This document shows, one piece after another, positions 17,013 through 25,942 of a DNA stretch of 64,000 nt. Source of the stretch: Anaerobacillus isosaccharinicus (lineage in GTDB: Bacteria > Bacillota > Bacilli > Bacillales > Anaerobacillaceae). Location: NCBI RefSeq assembly GCF_001866075.3, contig NZ_CP063356.1, positions 2,470,164 through 2,534,163 on the forward strand, read 5' to 3'. Each line of letters begins with the position of its first letter. The stretch's first letter is position 1. The notes beneath the pieces were generated by a model. It saw only the letters and a program-made list of their open reading frames with translations. It had not been told where the DNA came from and ran no database searches. A program made the translations under genes and the position numbers.

Positions 17013-17993
17013 ATGAATAATTCAATCATCGATTGTCAACAATTGAGCAAGAGTTTTAATGAAAAAATCGTAATCAACAATGTGAACTTCGCCCTAAATG
17101 AAGGTGAAATATTATGTATTGTTGGTCCTTCAGGCTGTGGAAAAACGACACTGTTGAGATGTATAGCAGGGCTTGAGCCCGTAACAAGTGGAAAAATTTT
17201 TATTGAAGATCATGAGATGAATCATTTAAGTGCACAAGCCCGGCCGGTTGTTATGATGTTTCAACAACCGTTGTTATTCCCGCACTTATCTGTGCTAGAT
17301 AACACGAGCTACGGATTAAAAATGCAAAAAATGACGAAAAGTTTACGAATTGAGAAGGCCATGGCAATGCTTAAGAGTATGGAGATTGAGGATTTGGCAA
17401 ATGTATTTCCACATGAAATTTCAGGCGGTCAACAACAACGGGTTGCTCTTGCCAGAGCTTTAATGGTACAACCTAAATTACTATTATTAGATGAACCATT
17501 TAGTAGTTTAGATCCAGAATTGCGGAGCTCTTTACGTGGTTGGGTAAAAAAGAAGTTAAAGGAATGGAATACAACTGCGATTTTTGTTACACATGACAAA
17601 GAAGAAGCAATGGTTCTTGCCGATTCTATTGCTGTTATGAAGGAAGGCTCTATTCTTCAAATGGGAACACCTGATGAGTTATATGAAAATCCGACTTCTC
17701 TATATGTTGCAAATTATATTTCTGAAGGATTTTCCTTGGACGAAACATTTATACCACTCAGTAAAATAAAAGTGTATAAGAATGAACATGGAACAAAGGA
17801 TCACAGTGATCGCTATTTTACAGCGAAGATCCTGGCGATATTTTTTAAAGGTGGGCAGCGATTTATTCAAATAGAGTTACTAGAAATTTGTACAGAGATA
17901 ACAATTGCCTGTCATTTAGATGTATCGAAGAATGATACAGTATGTATTGGTGTAAGTATAGATGATATGCTTTCTTTTACTAAAGGAGACTAA
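17013..17993 (+). CDS. ynjD: ABC transporter ATP-binding protein, YnjD-type
   Basis: A 326-residue ATPase. Walker A GPSGCGKTT (about 39-47), Q-loop FQQP, signature ISGGQQQR, Walker B LLLLDEPF, D-loop SSLD and switch His in VTHDKEEA are all present. A C-terminal ~90-residue extension (from YISEGF) resembles the regulatory OB-type tails of importer ATPases. It starts 13 nt after the permease, behind AGGAGG. Completes a binding protein + two permeases + ATPase importer. Confidence 0.92.
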   Translation: MNNSIIDCQQLSKSFNEKIVINNVNFALNEGEILCIVGPSGCGKTTLLRCIAGLEPVTSGKIFIEDHEMNHLSAQARPVVMMFQQPLLFPHLSVLDNTSYGLKMQKMTKSLRIEKAMAMLKSMEIEDLANVFPHEISGGQQQRVALARALMVQPKLLLLDEPFSSLDPELRSSLRGWVKKKLKEWNTTAIFVTHDKEEAMVLADSIAVMKEGSILQMGTPDELYENPTSLYVANYISEGFSLDETFIPLSKIKVYKNEHGTKDHSDRYFTAKILAIFFKGGQRFIQIELLEICTEITIACHLDVSKNDTVCIGVSIDDMLSFTKGD

Positions 17994-17998
17994 TTGAT

Positions 17999-18580
17999 AT
18001 GTTAGATACACATGCAAGGAAGTATGTAGAGCCATTTATAGTGAAAACTGCGAAATTTTTACTACGGAGGAAGCTCTCGGCTAATCAAGTAACTGTTCTA
18101 GCTTTTCTAATTGGCTGTTCTTCAGGCCTATTTATCTATTTAGGACAACCAATCATTGCAGTCATTGTTCTCTGGATCTCTGGATTTTTAGACGCGGTCG
18201 ATGGATCTATGGCGCGTTTAACAAAAACAAGTGAGTTTGGAACCGTGTTAGATGTAACGTTTGATCGTATCGTTGAAATTAGCGTAATTATTGGCTTAGC
18301 ACTTACTTTCCCTCAACTTATGTTTCCTTTGTTACTTTTAAGTGTTGCTATTATTGTTTCAATTACCGTTTTTTTAACTGTTGGAGCAGTCGCAGATAAA
18401 AAGGGAATGAAGTCATTTTATTATCAAGCCGGCGTTGCCGAACGGACAGAAGGTTTCATTTTATTTAGTCTTATTATACTTTTGCCATCAATCAACGTTT
18501 TCCTAACCTTTCTTTATGCGGCAGTTGTAGTTTTTACGGCAATTCAAAGAATGTTAGAAGCAAGAAAAATATTAAACTGA
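17999..18580 (+). CDS. ynjF: CDP-alcohol phosphatidyltransferase, YnjF-type
   Basis: A 193-residue membrane enzyme with the full family motif: DAVDGSMARLTKTSEFGTVL followed by D and D (D-x2-DG-x2-AR-x8-G-x3-D-x3-D), at about residues 65-87. It transfers a phosphatidyl group from CDP-diacylglycerol to an alcohol. It lies 5 nt after ynjD, the same neighbour relation as ynjD-ynjE-ynjF in E. coli. The acceptor alcohol is unknown; the importer next door might supply it. Confidence 0.9.
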   Translation: MLDTHARKYVEPFIVKTAKFLLRRKLSANQVTVLAFLIGCSSGLFIYLGQPIIAVIVLWISGFLDAVDGSMARLTKTSEFGTVLDVTFDRIVEISVIIGLALTFPQLMFPLLLLSVAIIVSITVFLTVGAVADKKGMKSFYYQAGVAERTEGFILFSLIILLPSINVFLTFLYAAVVVFTAIQRMLEARKILN

Positions 18581-18684
18581 TGATCGTTCAACTAGAAGTA
18601 CATTGCTTAATACTGGCGAAACAAATTATTCGGCGGTTGGGGTGCACAGGCTACGAAGAAATATATTCAATGGTTTAGCTAAGC

Positions 18685-18695
18685 GGGGGGGGGGG
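18685..18695 (+). repeat. Homopolymer of 11 G
   Basis: A run of eleven G in the AT-rich intergenic stretch after ynjF. Such runs are slippage-prone; the length may also be a sequencing uncertainty. No gene reads across it. Confidence 0.7.
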
Positions 18696-18718
18696 AACGT
18701 CCATGGGTACCTAGCTTA

Positions 18719-18973
18719 TAGGACACCAGATCCGTTATTTTAGAAAAAAACGTTATTTTTTCAAATTAACGGACATGAGGTACGCTATTTGCTTTAAAAA
18801 GTGCTAAAAATTGAGGTTTTCATAGATTTAACGGAACTGGTGTCCGATAACCCTTCAAAACTAGTCTTCTATCATTAAATAACGGAACGTATGTCCGATA
18901 AACCATCAGAACTATCCGATAACACCTCATAACTAGCCAACTACCCTTAAACAACGGATCATATCCGATAAAC
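18719..18973. repeat. Four-arm intergenic repeat, copy B (with an extra arm)
   Basis: Forward arms near 18719-18734 (degenerate) and 18770-18784, inverted arms 18832-18846 and 18883-18897, plus a fifth weak inverted arm near 18953-18967. The direct-direct-inverted-inverted order is the same as at 5246, and it again lies between convergent genes (ynjF plus; uspA fragment minus). Confidence 0.8.
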
Positions 18974-18994
18974 TGTCACCTTCCAACCAACAAT

Positions 18995-19249
18995 TTACTT
19001 TACAATCAACACCGGGCACTGCACATATTTTGCAACCTTATGACTAACGCTACCTAGCACCATTTCTTGAAGCCCATTTAAGCCACGACTTCCAATCACA
19101 ACAAGATCAAAGTCATTTTCGTTGGCGTATTTTATGATTGTTGGGGCGGGTTCACCGCGCAAAAACTTAATTTCATAATCGACACCAGCATTTTTTGCCT
19201 TTTCAGCCGTATCTTTTAACCTTGCTTCTCTTTTTTCTATTCCATGCAT
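18995..19249 (-). pseudogene. Universal stress protein, N-terminally truncated
   Basis: 84 residues matching only the second half of an UspA-type protein: DYEIKFLRGEPAPTIIKYA, DLVVIGSRGLNGLQEMVLGS (G-x2-G-x9-G(S/T) nucleotide loop) and the end VAKYVQCPVLIVK. Family members are usually 140-150 residues; the first beta strand and Asp are missing, and the next gene begins 62 nt upstream. An AAGGAG lies 4 nt before the ATG, so a short product might still be made. Confidence 0.75.
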
Positions 19250-19311
19250 AGTTCTCCTTAATTAGAAAAAAATATCTTTGAACGTGAGAAAGAATAAGGA
19301 GATGAAAATTA

Positions 19312-20184
19312 GTGATTAACAAATCTTTTAAGTTTCTATTAATCCTAACACTAGTCGTCGTTACGCAATTTTCTGGATTTTCAAATGTTTCTTCTGCTAC
19401 AGAAATAGCGAATGGAGATGTCGAACAACAATGGTGGTGGAAAAAGGATCATCCAAAAGAGGACGAAGACTTACCTCGGTTAGGTGGAGGTTCAGAAAAT
19501 CCAGAACGTAATCGCGAGCAACCAATATCGAACATCATTCTCCAACAGCGCTACCCAGAGACAGTTGTATTACAAGGCCCAGCTACAGAAAATAAAATCG
19601 CGTTAACTTTTGATGATGGACCAGATCCGCGTTTTTCAGAGCAAGTATTAGATGTATTGGCAGAGTATAATGTTCCCGCCACATTTTTTGTGATGGGTTC
19701 ACGAGCAATCGCGTATCCAGAAATTGTGAAGCGTATGGATGCTGAAGGTCACATCATCGGTAACCATACATATTTTCATCCTAATTTAGTTAAGGAAGCT
19801 GATTTAGCAACACTTGAAAGAGAAGTTACGAGAACCGAAGATACGCTTAACGATATTCTCGGGTATCGAACGAAGTTATTTCGTGCACCTTATGGATTTT
19901 TATACAATGAGTTAGTTGAAAAGCTCGCACAGCTAGATTATTCAGTGATCGTCTGGTCAGTTGACTCTTTAGATTGGCAAGAGGATCCTCCGACTGAGAT
20001 TGCTGCTAATGTATTAAATGATGTTCAACCAGGGGCAATCATTTTAATGCATGATGGAGGAGATTGGGACGCTGATCGAACAAATACAATCGCGTCACTT
20101 CGCCAAATTATCCCGGCCCTCAAAGAGCAAGGCTATGAGTTTGTGACTGTTCCTGATCTGTTAGGCATTCCTTATAATAAGTAA
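19312..20184 (+). CDS. Polysaccharide deacetylase (NodB/CE4), exported
   Basis: A 290-residue exported enzyme: N-terminal signal (about 1-30), a Trp-rich and acidic linker (QQWWWKKDHPKEDED), then a NodB domain (about 98-285). Metal and catalytic motifs are complete: TFDDGPD, GNHTYFHPN (His-x3-His), RAPYG, WSVDSLDW and ILMHDGG. It removes acetyl groups from N-acetyl sugars in peptidoglycan or other polymers, using a divalent metal. The start is GTG, 8 nt after AAGGAGA. It is monocistronic; a terminator follows. Confidence 0.92.
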   Translation: MINKSFKFLLILTLVVVTQFSGFSNVSSATEIANGDVEQQWWWKKDHPKEDEDLPRLGGGSENPERNREQPISNIILQQRYPETVVLQGPATENKIALTFDDGPDPRFSEQVLDVLAEYNVPATFFVMGSRAIAYPEIVKRMDAEGHIIGNHTYFHPNLVKEADLATLEREVTRTEDTLNDILGYRTKLFRAPYGFLYNELVEKLAQLDYSVIVWSVDSLDWQEDPPTEIAANVLNDVQPGAIILMHDGGDWDADRTNTIASLRQIIPALKEQGYEFVTVPDLLGIPYNK

Positions 20185-20223
20185 TTTATGTAAAAATAAA
20201 CTTTAATTAGTTTCATCATTGTT

Positions 20224-20275
20224 AGCTTGAGTAAAAAGGTTGATAGAATTTCAACCTGTTTCTCAAGCTTTTTTC
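20224..20275 (+). terminator. Rho-independent terminator with inner hairpin
   Basis: AGCTTGAG (20224-20231) pairs with CTCAAGCT (20262-20269), followed by a T run. Inside, GGTTGA and TCAACC form a second stem. Confidence 0.75.
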
Positions 20276-20280
20276 ATTGA

Positions 20281-20527
20281 AATGTTGGAACAGTTACTAG
20301 TAAAAGAAATCGAAGAGCAGTCCAAAAATATCATTTCAAAAATGCAAAATGAGTATTTTTGTGATCCATTTGATTTTTTATCGAAAATAAAACAGAAGAA
20401 TTATTCTTATTGGGAAAAAATGAAGGATGGATGGGAAGGTGATGGCGGGAGATTTCAAAACGCAATGTTTCATGTAACTGCTCAAGTTAAGATTAGACAA
20501 TATATGAATAAGGAACGGATGCTTTAA
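20281..20527 (+). pseudogene. Ger(x)C-family germination lipoprotein, C-terminal remnant
   Basis: About 80 residues resembling only the C-terminal end of GerC-type spore germination proteins: a helix ending in CDPFDFLSKIKQKNYSYWEKM, then W-x-G and VTAQVKIRQY. The signal peptide, lipobox and first 250 residues are absent, and a terminator sits right upstream. It precedes a broken gerA, so a germinant receptor operon has decayed here. Confidence 0.65.
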
Positions 20528-20552
20528 AATAATGTTTAGTTGGTGAGAGACC

Positions 20553-22079
20553 TTGTTTAAAAAGTTGTTAAGGAAGCTAAATGAAGAACCAATCAGAGTT
20601 AGTGGTGAATATCAACTGGAACTAACGACAGAATTATCAAAAAATGTACAATTAATTCAATCTATCATTGGTGAAAGCAGTGATGTCGTTCAAAAAGATA
20701 TTAAGATAGCTCAAAAAATTAAGGCGACGTTATTTTACATTGATGGTTTATGTAACAAGGAACTATTTAATGAAGATGTCATTAAACCACTTACTACTTC
20801 AACTATTAATGAAAATGTTTGGTTAGATAAAAAGGATATCTTGTCTTATTTAAATGAAAATTACATTAGTCCACCGGTAAGTATTTTTGAGACAATTGAT
20901 GAAGCAATACTACCATTAATGTCAGGGGACACTTTACTTTTAATAGATGGTAGTATGAAGCTGATAATTATCTCTACACAAGGGTTTGAACATCGTGGAA
21001 TTGAGGAACCGCAAAGTGAAGTTGTCATTCGTGGACCTCGTGATGGTTTTGTAGAAACGATTAAAACGAATATGATTTTGATACGGAGAAGATTTTCAGA
21101 CCCAAATTTAGTTCTTCAAGTTGGTGAATTAGGACGTCGTTCCAAAAAGAAATTTTGTATCGCTTATTTAAAAGGGGTTGCAAATGAAGATCTAATTGAA
21201 GAAGTTCGTTATCGAATTGCTTGCGTAGACACTGATATCGTCTTAGAAACTGGAATATTAGAACAGTTAATAGAGGATAATACGTTATCACCCTTTCCGC
21301 AACTTTCAGAAAGTGAGCGACCAGATCGTGTATGTGCAGCAATTGCCAATGGACAAATCGCGATTATTGTTGATGGGACTCCGTTTGTTTTAATGGCACC
21401 GACCACATTCCAACAGCTCTTTAAGACTCCTGAGGATTATTACTCGAGGTGGCATATTGGATCACTTATTCGCTCTTTAAGATACTTAGCCGCCTTTATT
21501 GCTTTGTTCTTGCCATAATTGTACATTGCTTTGGCTACTTTTCATCAAGGGATGATCCCAACCACGTTAGTTTTCTCAATTGCAGCCGCTAGGGAAGGTG
21601 TAGCATTCCCAGCATTTGTTGAGGCGCTCCTCATGGAAATAACAATTGAAATGCTCCGTGAAGCCGGAGTTCGTTTGCCACGCGCGGTTGGGCAAACGAT
21701 TGGGATTGTTGGGGGAATTGTTATTGGTGAAGCAGCTGTTAGAGCAGGTTTTGTCAGTCCAATCATGGTCATTGTTGTAGCAACGACAGCAATTGCTTCA
21801 TTTATACTGCCAGCATATAGTTTGAGTATTACATTACGAATGCTAAGGTTTGGAATGATGTTTTCTGCTGCAGTGTTTGGTATCGCAGGTATTATCTTGG
21901 TTTATATATTTATTAATATCCATTTAGTTGGTTTACGCAGTTTTGGTAGCTTCTACACGTCACCTTTTGCTCCATATCGTTTTGCTGATTGGTTAGATTT
22001 AATATTTAGGGCACCCCTTTCATTACACAAAACAAGGACAGATGAACCAAGGACATTAGATAATGATAAACAAAGTTAA
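20553..22079 (+). pseudogene. GerA-family germinant receptor A subunit, split by an ochre codon
   Basis: A 508-codon frame interrupted only by TAA at 21516-21518. The first part (321 residues) holds the soluble N-terminal domain with SGDTLLLIDG and PQSEVVIRGPRDGFVE and the first membrane helix. The second part continues in frame with LYIALATFHQGMIPTTL, the membrane domain and MEITIEMLREAGVRLPRAVG. The stop replaces a residue in the normally continuous FLP-x-LYIAL helix; one base change (for example TCA to TAA) explains it. Not a Sec candidate, as it is UAA. GerA proteins recognise germinants in the spore inner membrane with B and C subunits; no intact gerB is present here. Confidence 0.85.
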
Positions 22080-22179
22080 TTACTGTAAATACAACAAAAA
22101 TGATTTTTTCTAAGCCTAGTTGACAACTTCCAAAATAGGATTATAGAGTGAACGAATTTTGACAAACTTCGGTTAACTG

Positions 22180-22208
22180 TTGCATTTTATTAAAAGTATT
22201 GATATTCT
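22180..22208 (+). promoter_or_regulatory. Candidate promoter of the pts operon
   Basis: TTGCAT (22180-22185), a 17-bp spacer and TATTCT (22203-22208), about 25 bp before the RAT leader. Confidence 0.4.
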
Positions 22209-22231
22209 ATTTTCAGTAAAATATTTATTTG

Positions 22232-22343
22232 CACTTCACGTGTTACTGATACGATCAGGCATGAGTGAATGGGTGTTTAGTTTGCATACAGATAGGGGTA
22301 TATCTGTGTAATAACTTTACCTTTTTCTCATGCCTTTTTTGTG
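22232..22343 (+). promoter_or_regulatory. RAT antiterminator / terminator leader of ptsH
   Basis: A segment with CGTGTTACTGATACGATCAG is a close match to the ribonucleic antiterminator of B. subtilis ptsG-type leaders. It overlaps the 5' arm of a terminator, AGGCATGAG (22257-22265), which pairs with CTCATGCCT (22327-22335) before a T run. A BglG-type protein binding the RAT would prevent termination. The antiterminator encoded at 25081-25908 is the obvious candidate regulator. Confidence 0.85.
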
Positions 22344-22492
22344 TTTTTTTTCATAAATACACAAATACTAAACAAAATTACTAATTGAGTAAATTTCATT
22401 TTACTGATTAGCAAAAACGACCCATATCAAACCTATTGGAGAGAATATTGAGTTATGAAATTTATTAAATCGCAAAAAGGAGATTGATTAAA

Positions 22493-22759
22493 ATGATGGA
22501 AAAAAACTTTACTGTTATAAGCAAAGCGGGATTACACGCACGCCCAGCGACATTACTTGTTCATGCTGCTGGAGGTTTCGAAGCGGATATTCAATTAGAG
22601 TTTAAGGGAAAATCAGTAAACTTAAAATCGATAATGGGTGTTATGTCGCTTGGTATCCCAGAAGGTTCTCAAATCAAAATTACTGCAGACGGAAACGATG
22701 CGGCCGAAGCGTTAAAGAAACTAGAAGATGTATTAAAAACTGAAGGATTAGCTGAATAA
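22493..22759 (+). CDS. ptsH: HPr phosphocarrier protein
   Basis: An 88-residue HPr. The active His sits in [11 protein letters not shown] (phosphorylated by EI) and the regulatory Ser46 in [13 protein letters not shown] (HPr kinase site), so both PTS transfer and CcpA signalling functions are predicted. I start at ATG 22493, 10 nt after AAAGGAG. Its stop overlaps the ptsI start as TAATG. No ptsG lies upstream, unlike B. subtilis. Confidence 0.97.
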   Translation: MMEKNFTVISKAGLHARPATLLVHAAGGFEADIQLEFKGKSVNLKSIMGVMSLGIPEGSQIKITADGNDAAEALKKLEDVLKTEGLAE

Positions 22760-24483
22760 TGGCAAATAATGAAACAATGATCATTAATGGAATTGCTGCT
22801 TCTAGTGGAATTGTGATCAGCAAGGCGTACCGTCTTGAAAATGTAACGCTAGATGTAGAGAAAAAATCCGTAACCGATCTTAAATCAGAAGTAGAACGTT
22901 TCGAAACTGCTCTTTTGAAATCGAAAACAGAATTAACGCAAATTAAGGACCATGCGAAACGAGAGTTAGGTGAAGATAAGGCGGCTATTTTTGCTGCACA
23001 CTTACTTGTTTTATCTGACCCTGAGTTAGTAAAACCGATCAAAGACAAAATTGTTAGTGAAAAAGTAAATGCTGAATTCGCACTTAATGAAATAAGCCAG
23101 ATGTTTATCACGATGTTTGAACAAATGGATAACGAGTATATGAAGGAGCGCGCGGCAGATATTCGTGATGTTGTGCAACGAGTATTATCCCATTTACTAG
23201 GAGTGAAAATATCAAATCCTAAAGAAATTTCTGAGGAAGTCATTGTTGTCGCAACGGACTTAACTCCTTCTGACACAGCGCAATTAGATCGTAACTTTGT
23301 TAAAGGCTTTGTAACAGACATTGGCGGACGGACTTCACACTCGGCAATCATGGCTAGGTCAATGGAAATTCCAGCAGTTGTTGGTACTCAGTCAATTATG
23401 GCTAATGTTTCAAACGGCGAAATCGTTATTCTTGATGGAATTGAAGGGAAAATTATTATCAATCCAGATCAAGAAACATTAGCACAATATACTGATAAGA
23501 AAAAGCGCTTTGAAGAACAAAAGCTAGAGTGGGCAAAGTTAGTAAATGAAAAAACGGTCACAAATGATCAGCATCATGTTGAGCTAGCAGCTAATATCGG
23601 TACGCCAAACGATGTTAAGGGCGTATTGGAAAATGGTGCTGAAGGTATTGGGCTTTACCGAACGGAGTTTCTCTATATGGGAAGAAGTGATTTCCCATCA
23701 GAAGAAGAACAATACAATGCTTATAAAACGGTTTTAGAGAGCATGGAAGGAAAACCGGTTGTTGTCCGAACGCTTGATATTGGCGGAGATAAAGAACTGT
23801 CTTACTTGAGTCTGCCTCATGAATTAAACCCATTTCTAGGATTTCGAGCAATCCGTTTATGTCTTGAAGAAACAGCGATTTTTAGAACTCAACTTCGAGC
23901 TTTGCTACGAGCAAGTAAATTTGGCAATTTGAAAATCATGTTTCCGATGATTGCTACATTAGATGAATTTAGACAAGCTAAAGCGATTTTACTTGAAGAA
24001 AAAGGAAAGCTAGTAAATGAAGGCATTGAAGTCCTAGAAAAAATCGAAATTGGCATCATGGTCGAAATTCCATCAACAGCGATAATGGCGAATGTATTTG
24101 CCAAGGAAGTTGATTTCTTTAGTATCGGTACAAACGATTTAATTCAGTATACGATGGCAGCCGATCGCATGAATGAAAAAGTAAGTTATTTATACCAACC
24201 GTACAATCCTGCAATTTTACGATTAGTTGATATGGTTATCAAAGCAGCACACGGCGAAAATAAATGGGTTGGCATGTGTGGGGAGATGGCCGGAGACGAA
24301 ATTGCGATACCGCTACTTCTAGGGTTAGGCCTTGATGAATTTAGTATGAGTGCAACTAGTATTTTACCGGCACGTAGTCAGTTAAAACAGTTGACTAAAA
24401 CTGAAGCTAAAACATTGGCCCAAAAAGCACTGTTGATGAATACTGCAGAGGAAGTCATGACTTTAGTGAAGGAGGTATTTTAA
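22759..24483 (+). CDS. ptsI: Phosphoenolpyruvate-protein phosphotransferase (enzyme I)
   Basis: 574 residues, normal length. The N-terminal HPr-binding and phospho-His domain carries [21 protein letters not shown]. The C-terminal PEP-binding domain has [42 protein letters not shown] and MCGEMAGD with the catalytic Cys. It is cytosolic and starts the phosphorelay PEP to EI to HPr. Translationally coupled to ptsH. Confidence 0.98.
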   Translation: MANNETMIINGIAASSGIVISKAYRLENVTLDVEKKSVTDLKSEVERFETALLKSKTELTQIKDHAKRELGEDKAAIFAAHLLVLSDPELVKPIKDKIVSEKVNAEFALNEISQMFITMFEQMDNEYMKERAADIRDVVQRVLSHLLGVKISNPKEISEEVIVVATDLTPSDTAQLDRNFVKGFVTDIGGRTSHSAIMARSMEIPAVVGTQSIMANVSNGEIVILDGIEGKIIINPDQETLAQYTDKKKRFEEQKLEWAKLVNEKTVTNDQHHVELAANIGTPNDVKGVLENGAEGIGLYRTEFLYMGRSDFPSEEEQYNAYKTVLESMEGKPVVVRTLDIGGDKELSYLSLPHELNPFLGFRAIRLCLEETAIFRTQLRALLRASKFGNLKIMFPMIATLDEFRQAKAILLEEKGKLVNEGIEVLEKIEIGIMVEIPSTAIMANVFAKEVDFFSIGTNDLIQYTMAADRMNEKVSYLYQPYNPAILRLVDMVIKAAHGENKWVGMCGEMAGDEIAIPLLLGLGLDEFSMSATSILPARSQLKQLTKTEAKTLAQKALLMNTAEEVMTLVKEVF

Positions 24484-24486
24484 TTC

Positions 24487-24996
24487 ATGTTTAAAAAATT
24501 ATTTGGTAAAAGTCCAAAACAAACAAAACAAACAGAAGAAACATTTATTGCGCCACTAACGGGTACTGTTAGGAACATTGAAGATGTGCCTGATCCAGTT
24601 TTTTCTCAAAAAATGATGGGTGATGGAATTGCAATTGAGCCAACAAATGGGGAAGTTGTTTCTCCTGTTGACGGTGAGATCATCCAATTTTTCCATACTA
24701 AGCATGCAATTGGCATTCGTTCAAAAACAGGTTTAGAAATTTTAATTCATGTTGGCTTAGAGACAGTCACAATGAACGGCGAAGGTTTTACCGGTCATGT
24801 TAAAGAGGGAGATAAGGTTAAGGTTGGTGACAAATTAATATCCTTTGATTTGGAGCTAATTAAGGAAAAAGCAACTAGTACCATCACTCCAGTAGTGATA
24901 ACAAATGGCGACATTTTAGAATCCCTTGAAAAACTTAATGAAATACAATGCACTAAAGGAGTAACACCGCTTATTCAAACAAAGGTTAAATCGTAA
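24487..24996 (+). CDS. crr: PTS glucose-type EIIA protein
   Basis: 169 residues. The EIIA-Glc fold shows [17 protein letters not shown], the [22 protein letters not shown] block with the two active-site His residues, and [13 protein letters not shown]. It lies 3 nt after ptsI, behind AAGGAGG. The sucrose EII at 25943 lacks an A domain, so this protein most likely supplies it. Confidence 0.95.
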   Translation: MFKKLFGKSPKQTKQTEETFIAPLTGTVRNIEDVPDPVFSQKMMGDGIAIEPTNGEVVSPVDGEIIQFFHTKHAIGIRSKTGLEILIHVGLETVTMNGEGFTGHVKEGDKVKVGDKLISFDLELIKEKATSTITPVVITNGDILESLEKLNEIQCTKGVTPLIQTKVKS

Positions 24997-25003
24997 GGAT
25001 AGT

Positions 25004-25050
25004 GACTCTGCCTTTTAAAAAACAAATTTCGTTTTCTAATGAGCAGAGTC
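25004..25050 (+). terminator. Weak hairpin between crr and sacT
   Basis: GACTCTGC (25004-25011) can pair with GCAGAGTC (25043-25050) before a T-rich stretch, with a long 31-nt loop. It may be an attenuator or partial terminator. Confidence 0.4.
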
Positions 25051-25080
25051 TTGCTTCTCTTTTGCTAAGGAGTTGAAGTA

Positions 25081-25908
25081 GTGAAGATAAAAAAAGTATT
25101 AAATAATAATACAGTTGTTGTCAGTGATGATCATCTTGAAAAAATCGTCATGGGTTCTGGAATTGGTTTTAATAAGCGAAAAGGCGATGAAATTCAAAAA
25201 GATAAAGTAGAAAAAATTTTTGTTATGGCTGAGGAGAACGAACGATTCCAGGAATTATTGAAAACGTTGCCAGTTAGTCATATAGAAGTGGCTGAGGAAA
25301 TTATTAGTTATGCGGAAGTAAGTCTAGGTGTTCCGCTAAATACACATATCCATATTGCCTTAACTGATCATCTTTCTTTCGCGATTGAGAGAATCGAGAA
25401 AGGCTTTACGATCGAAAATAAACTACTTAATGAAATTAAAGCTTTATATCAGAAAGAATATGAAATAGGACAGTGGGCGCAGAAGCTGATCAAAGAACGC
25501 TTAAATATTGCAATTCCAGACGATGAAATTGGCCATATTGCACTTCATATTCACACAGCAAAAGAGCAGTCTAATTCAATGGAAAGTACGATTAAACAGG
25601 CGGCAATTTTAAAAGAAATTATAGAAATTATTGAAAATCATTTACATGTAAAAGTGCAGTATGAATCGATTTCTTACCAAAGATTAATTGCTCATATCCG
25701 TTTTGCCATCCAAGCGCTAGAAACAGGAGATCCACTCCATACGATTGATGGAGAAATGCTCTCCTTAATTAAACTGAAATATCATGATTCTTACATTTGT
25801 GCTTTGAAAATAAAGGAACACTTGAAGAAAGAATATGGTCTTGAATTTCCTGAATCTGAATTAGCTTATATATCGCTTCACGTACAAAACATTTTTAACA
25901 ATTTGTAA
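25081..25908 (+). CDS. sacT: BglG/SacT-family transcription antiterminator
   Basis: 275 residues: RNA-binding CAT domain (1-60; KIKKVLNNNTVVVSDD, GSGIGFNKRKGD), PRD1 (about 65-170; NTHIHIALTDHLSFAIER, HIALHIHTA) and PRD2 (about 175-275; RLIAHIRFAIQAL, ELAYISLHVQNIF), with the conserved PRD His residues. It binds RAT hairpins and is controlled by PTS phosphorylation. The gene order antiterminator, sucrose EIIBC, sucrose-6-P hydrolase equals sacTPA of B. subtilis. The start is GTG after AAGGAG. The clear RAT in the window is upstream of ptsH, not of sacP. Confidence 0.93.
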   Translation: MKIKKVLNNNTVVVSDDHLEKIVMGSGIGFNKRKGDEIQKDKVEKIFVMAEENERFQELLKTLPVSHIEVAEEIISYAEVSLGVPLNTHIHIALTDHLSFAIERIEKGFTIENKLLNEIKALYQKEYEIGQWAQKLIKERLNIAIPDDEIGHIALHIHTAKEQSNSMESTIKQAAILKEIIEIIENHLHVKVQYESISYQRLIAHIRFAIQALETGDPLHTIDGEMLSLIKLKYHDSYICALKIKEHLKKEYGLEFPESELAYISLHVQNIFNNL

Positions 25909-25942
25909 AAAAGAAAATCAGTATGGATTGAGAGGGAATTTT

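Noticed and set aside
18685-18695. Phase-variable promoter at the G run
   Set aside because: No gene starts nearby; both neighbours end toward it.
21516-21518. TAA in gerA as programmed readthrough
   Set aside because: UAA is not a Sec codon, the site is inside a membrane helix, and neighbouring germination genes are also decayed.
22680-23351. 223-codon minus-strand open frame
   Set aside because: Antisense shadow of ptsH/ptsI, which are certain.
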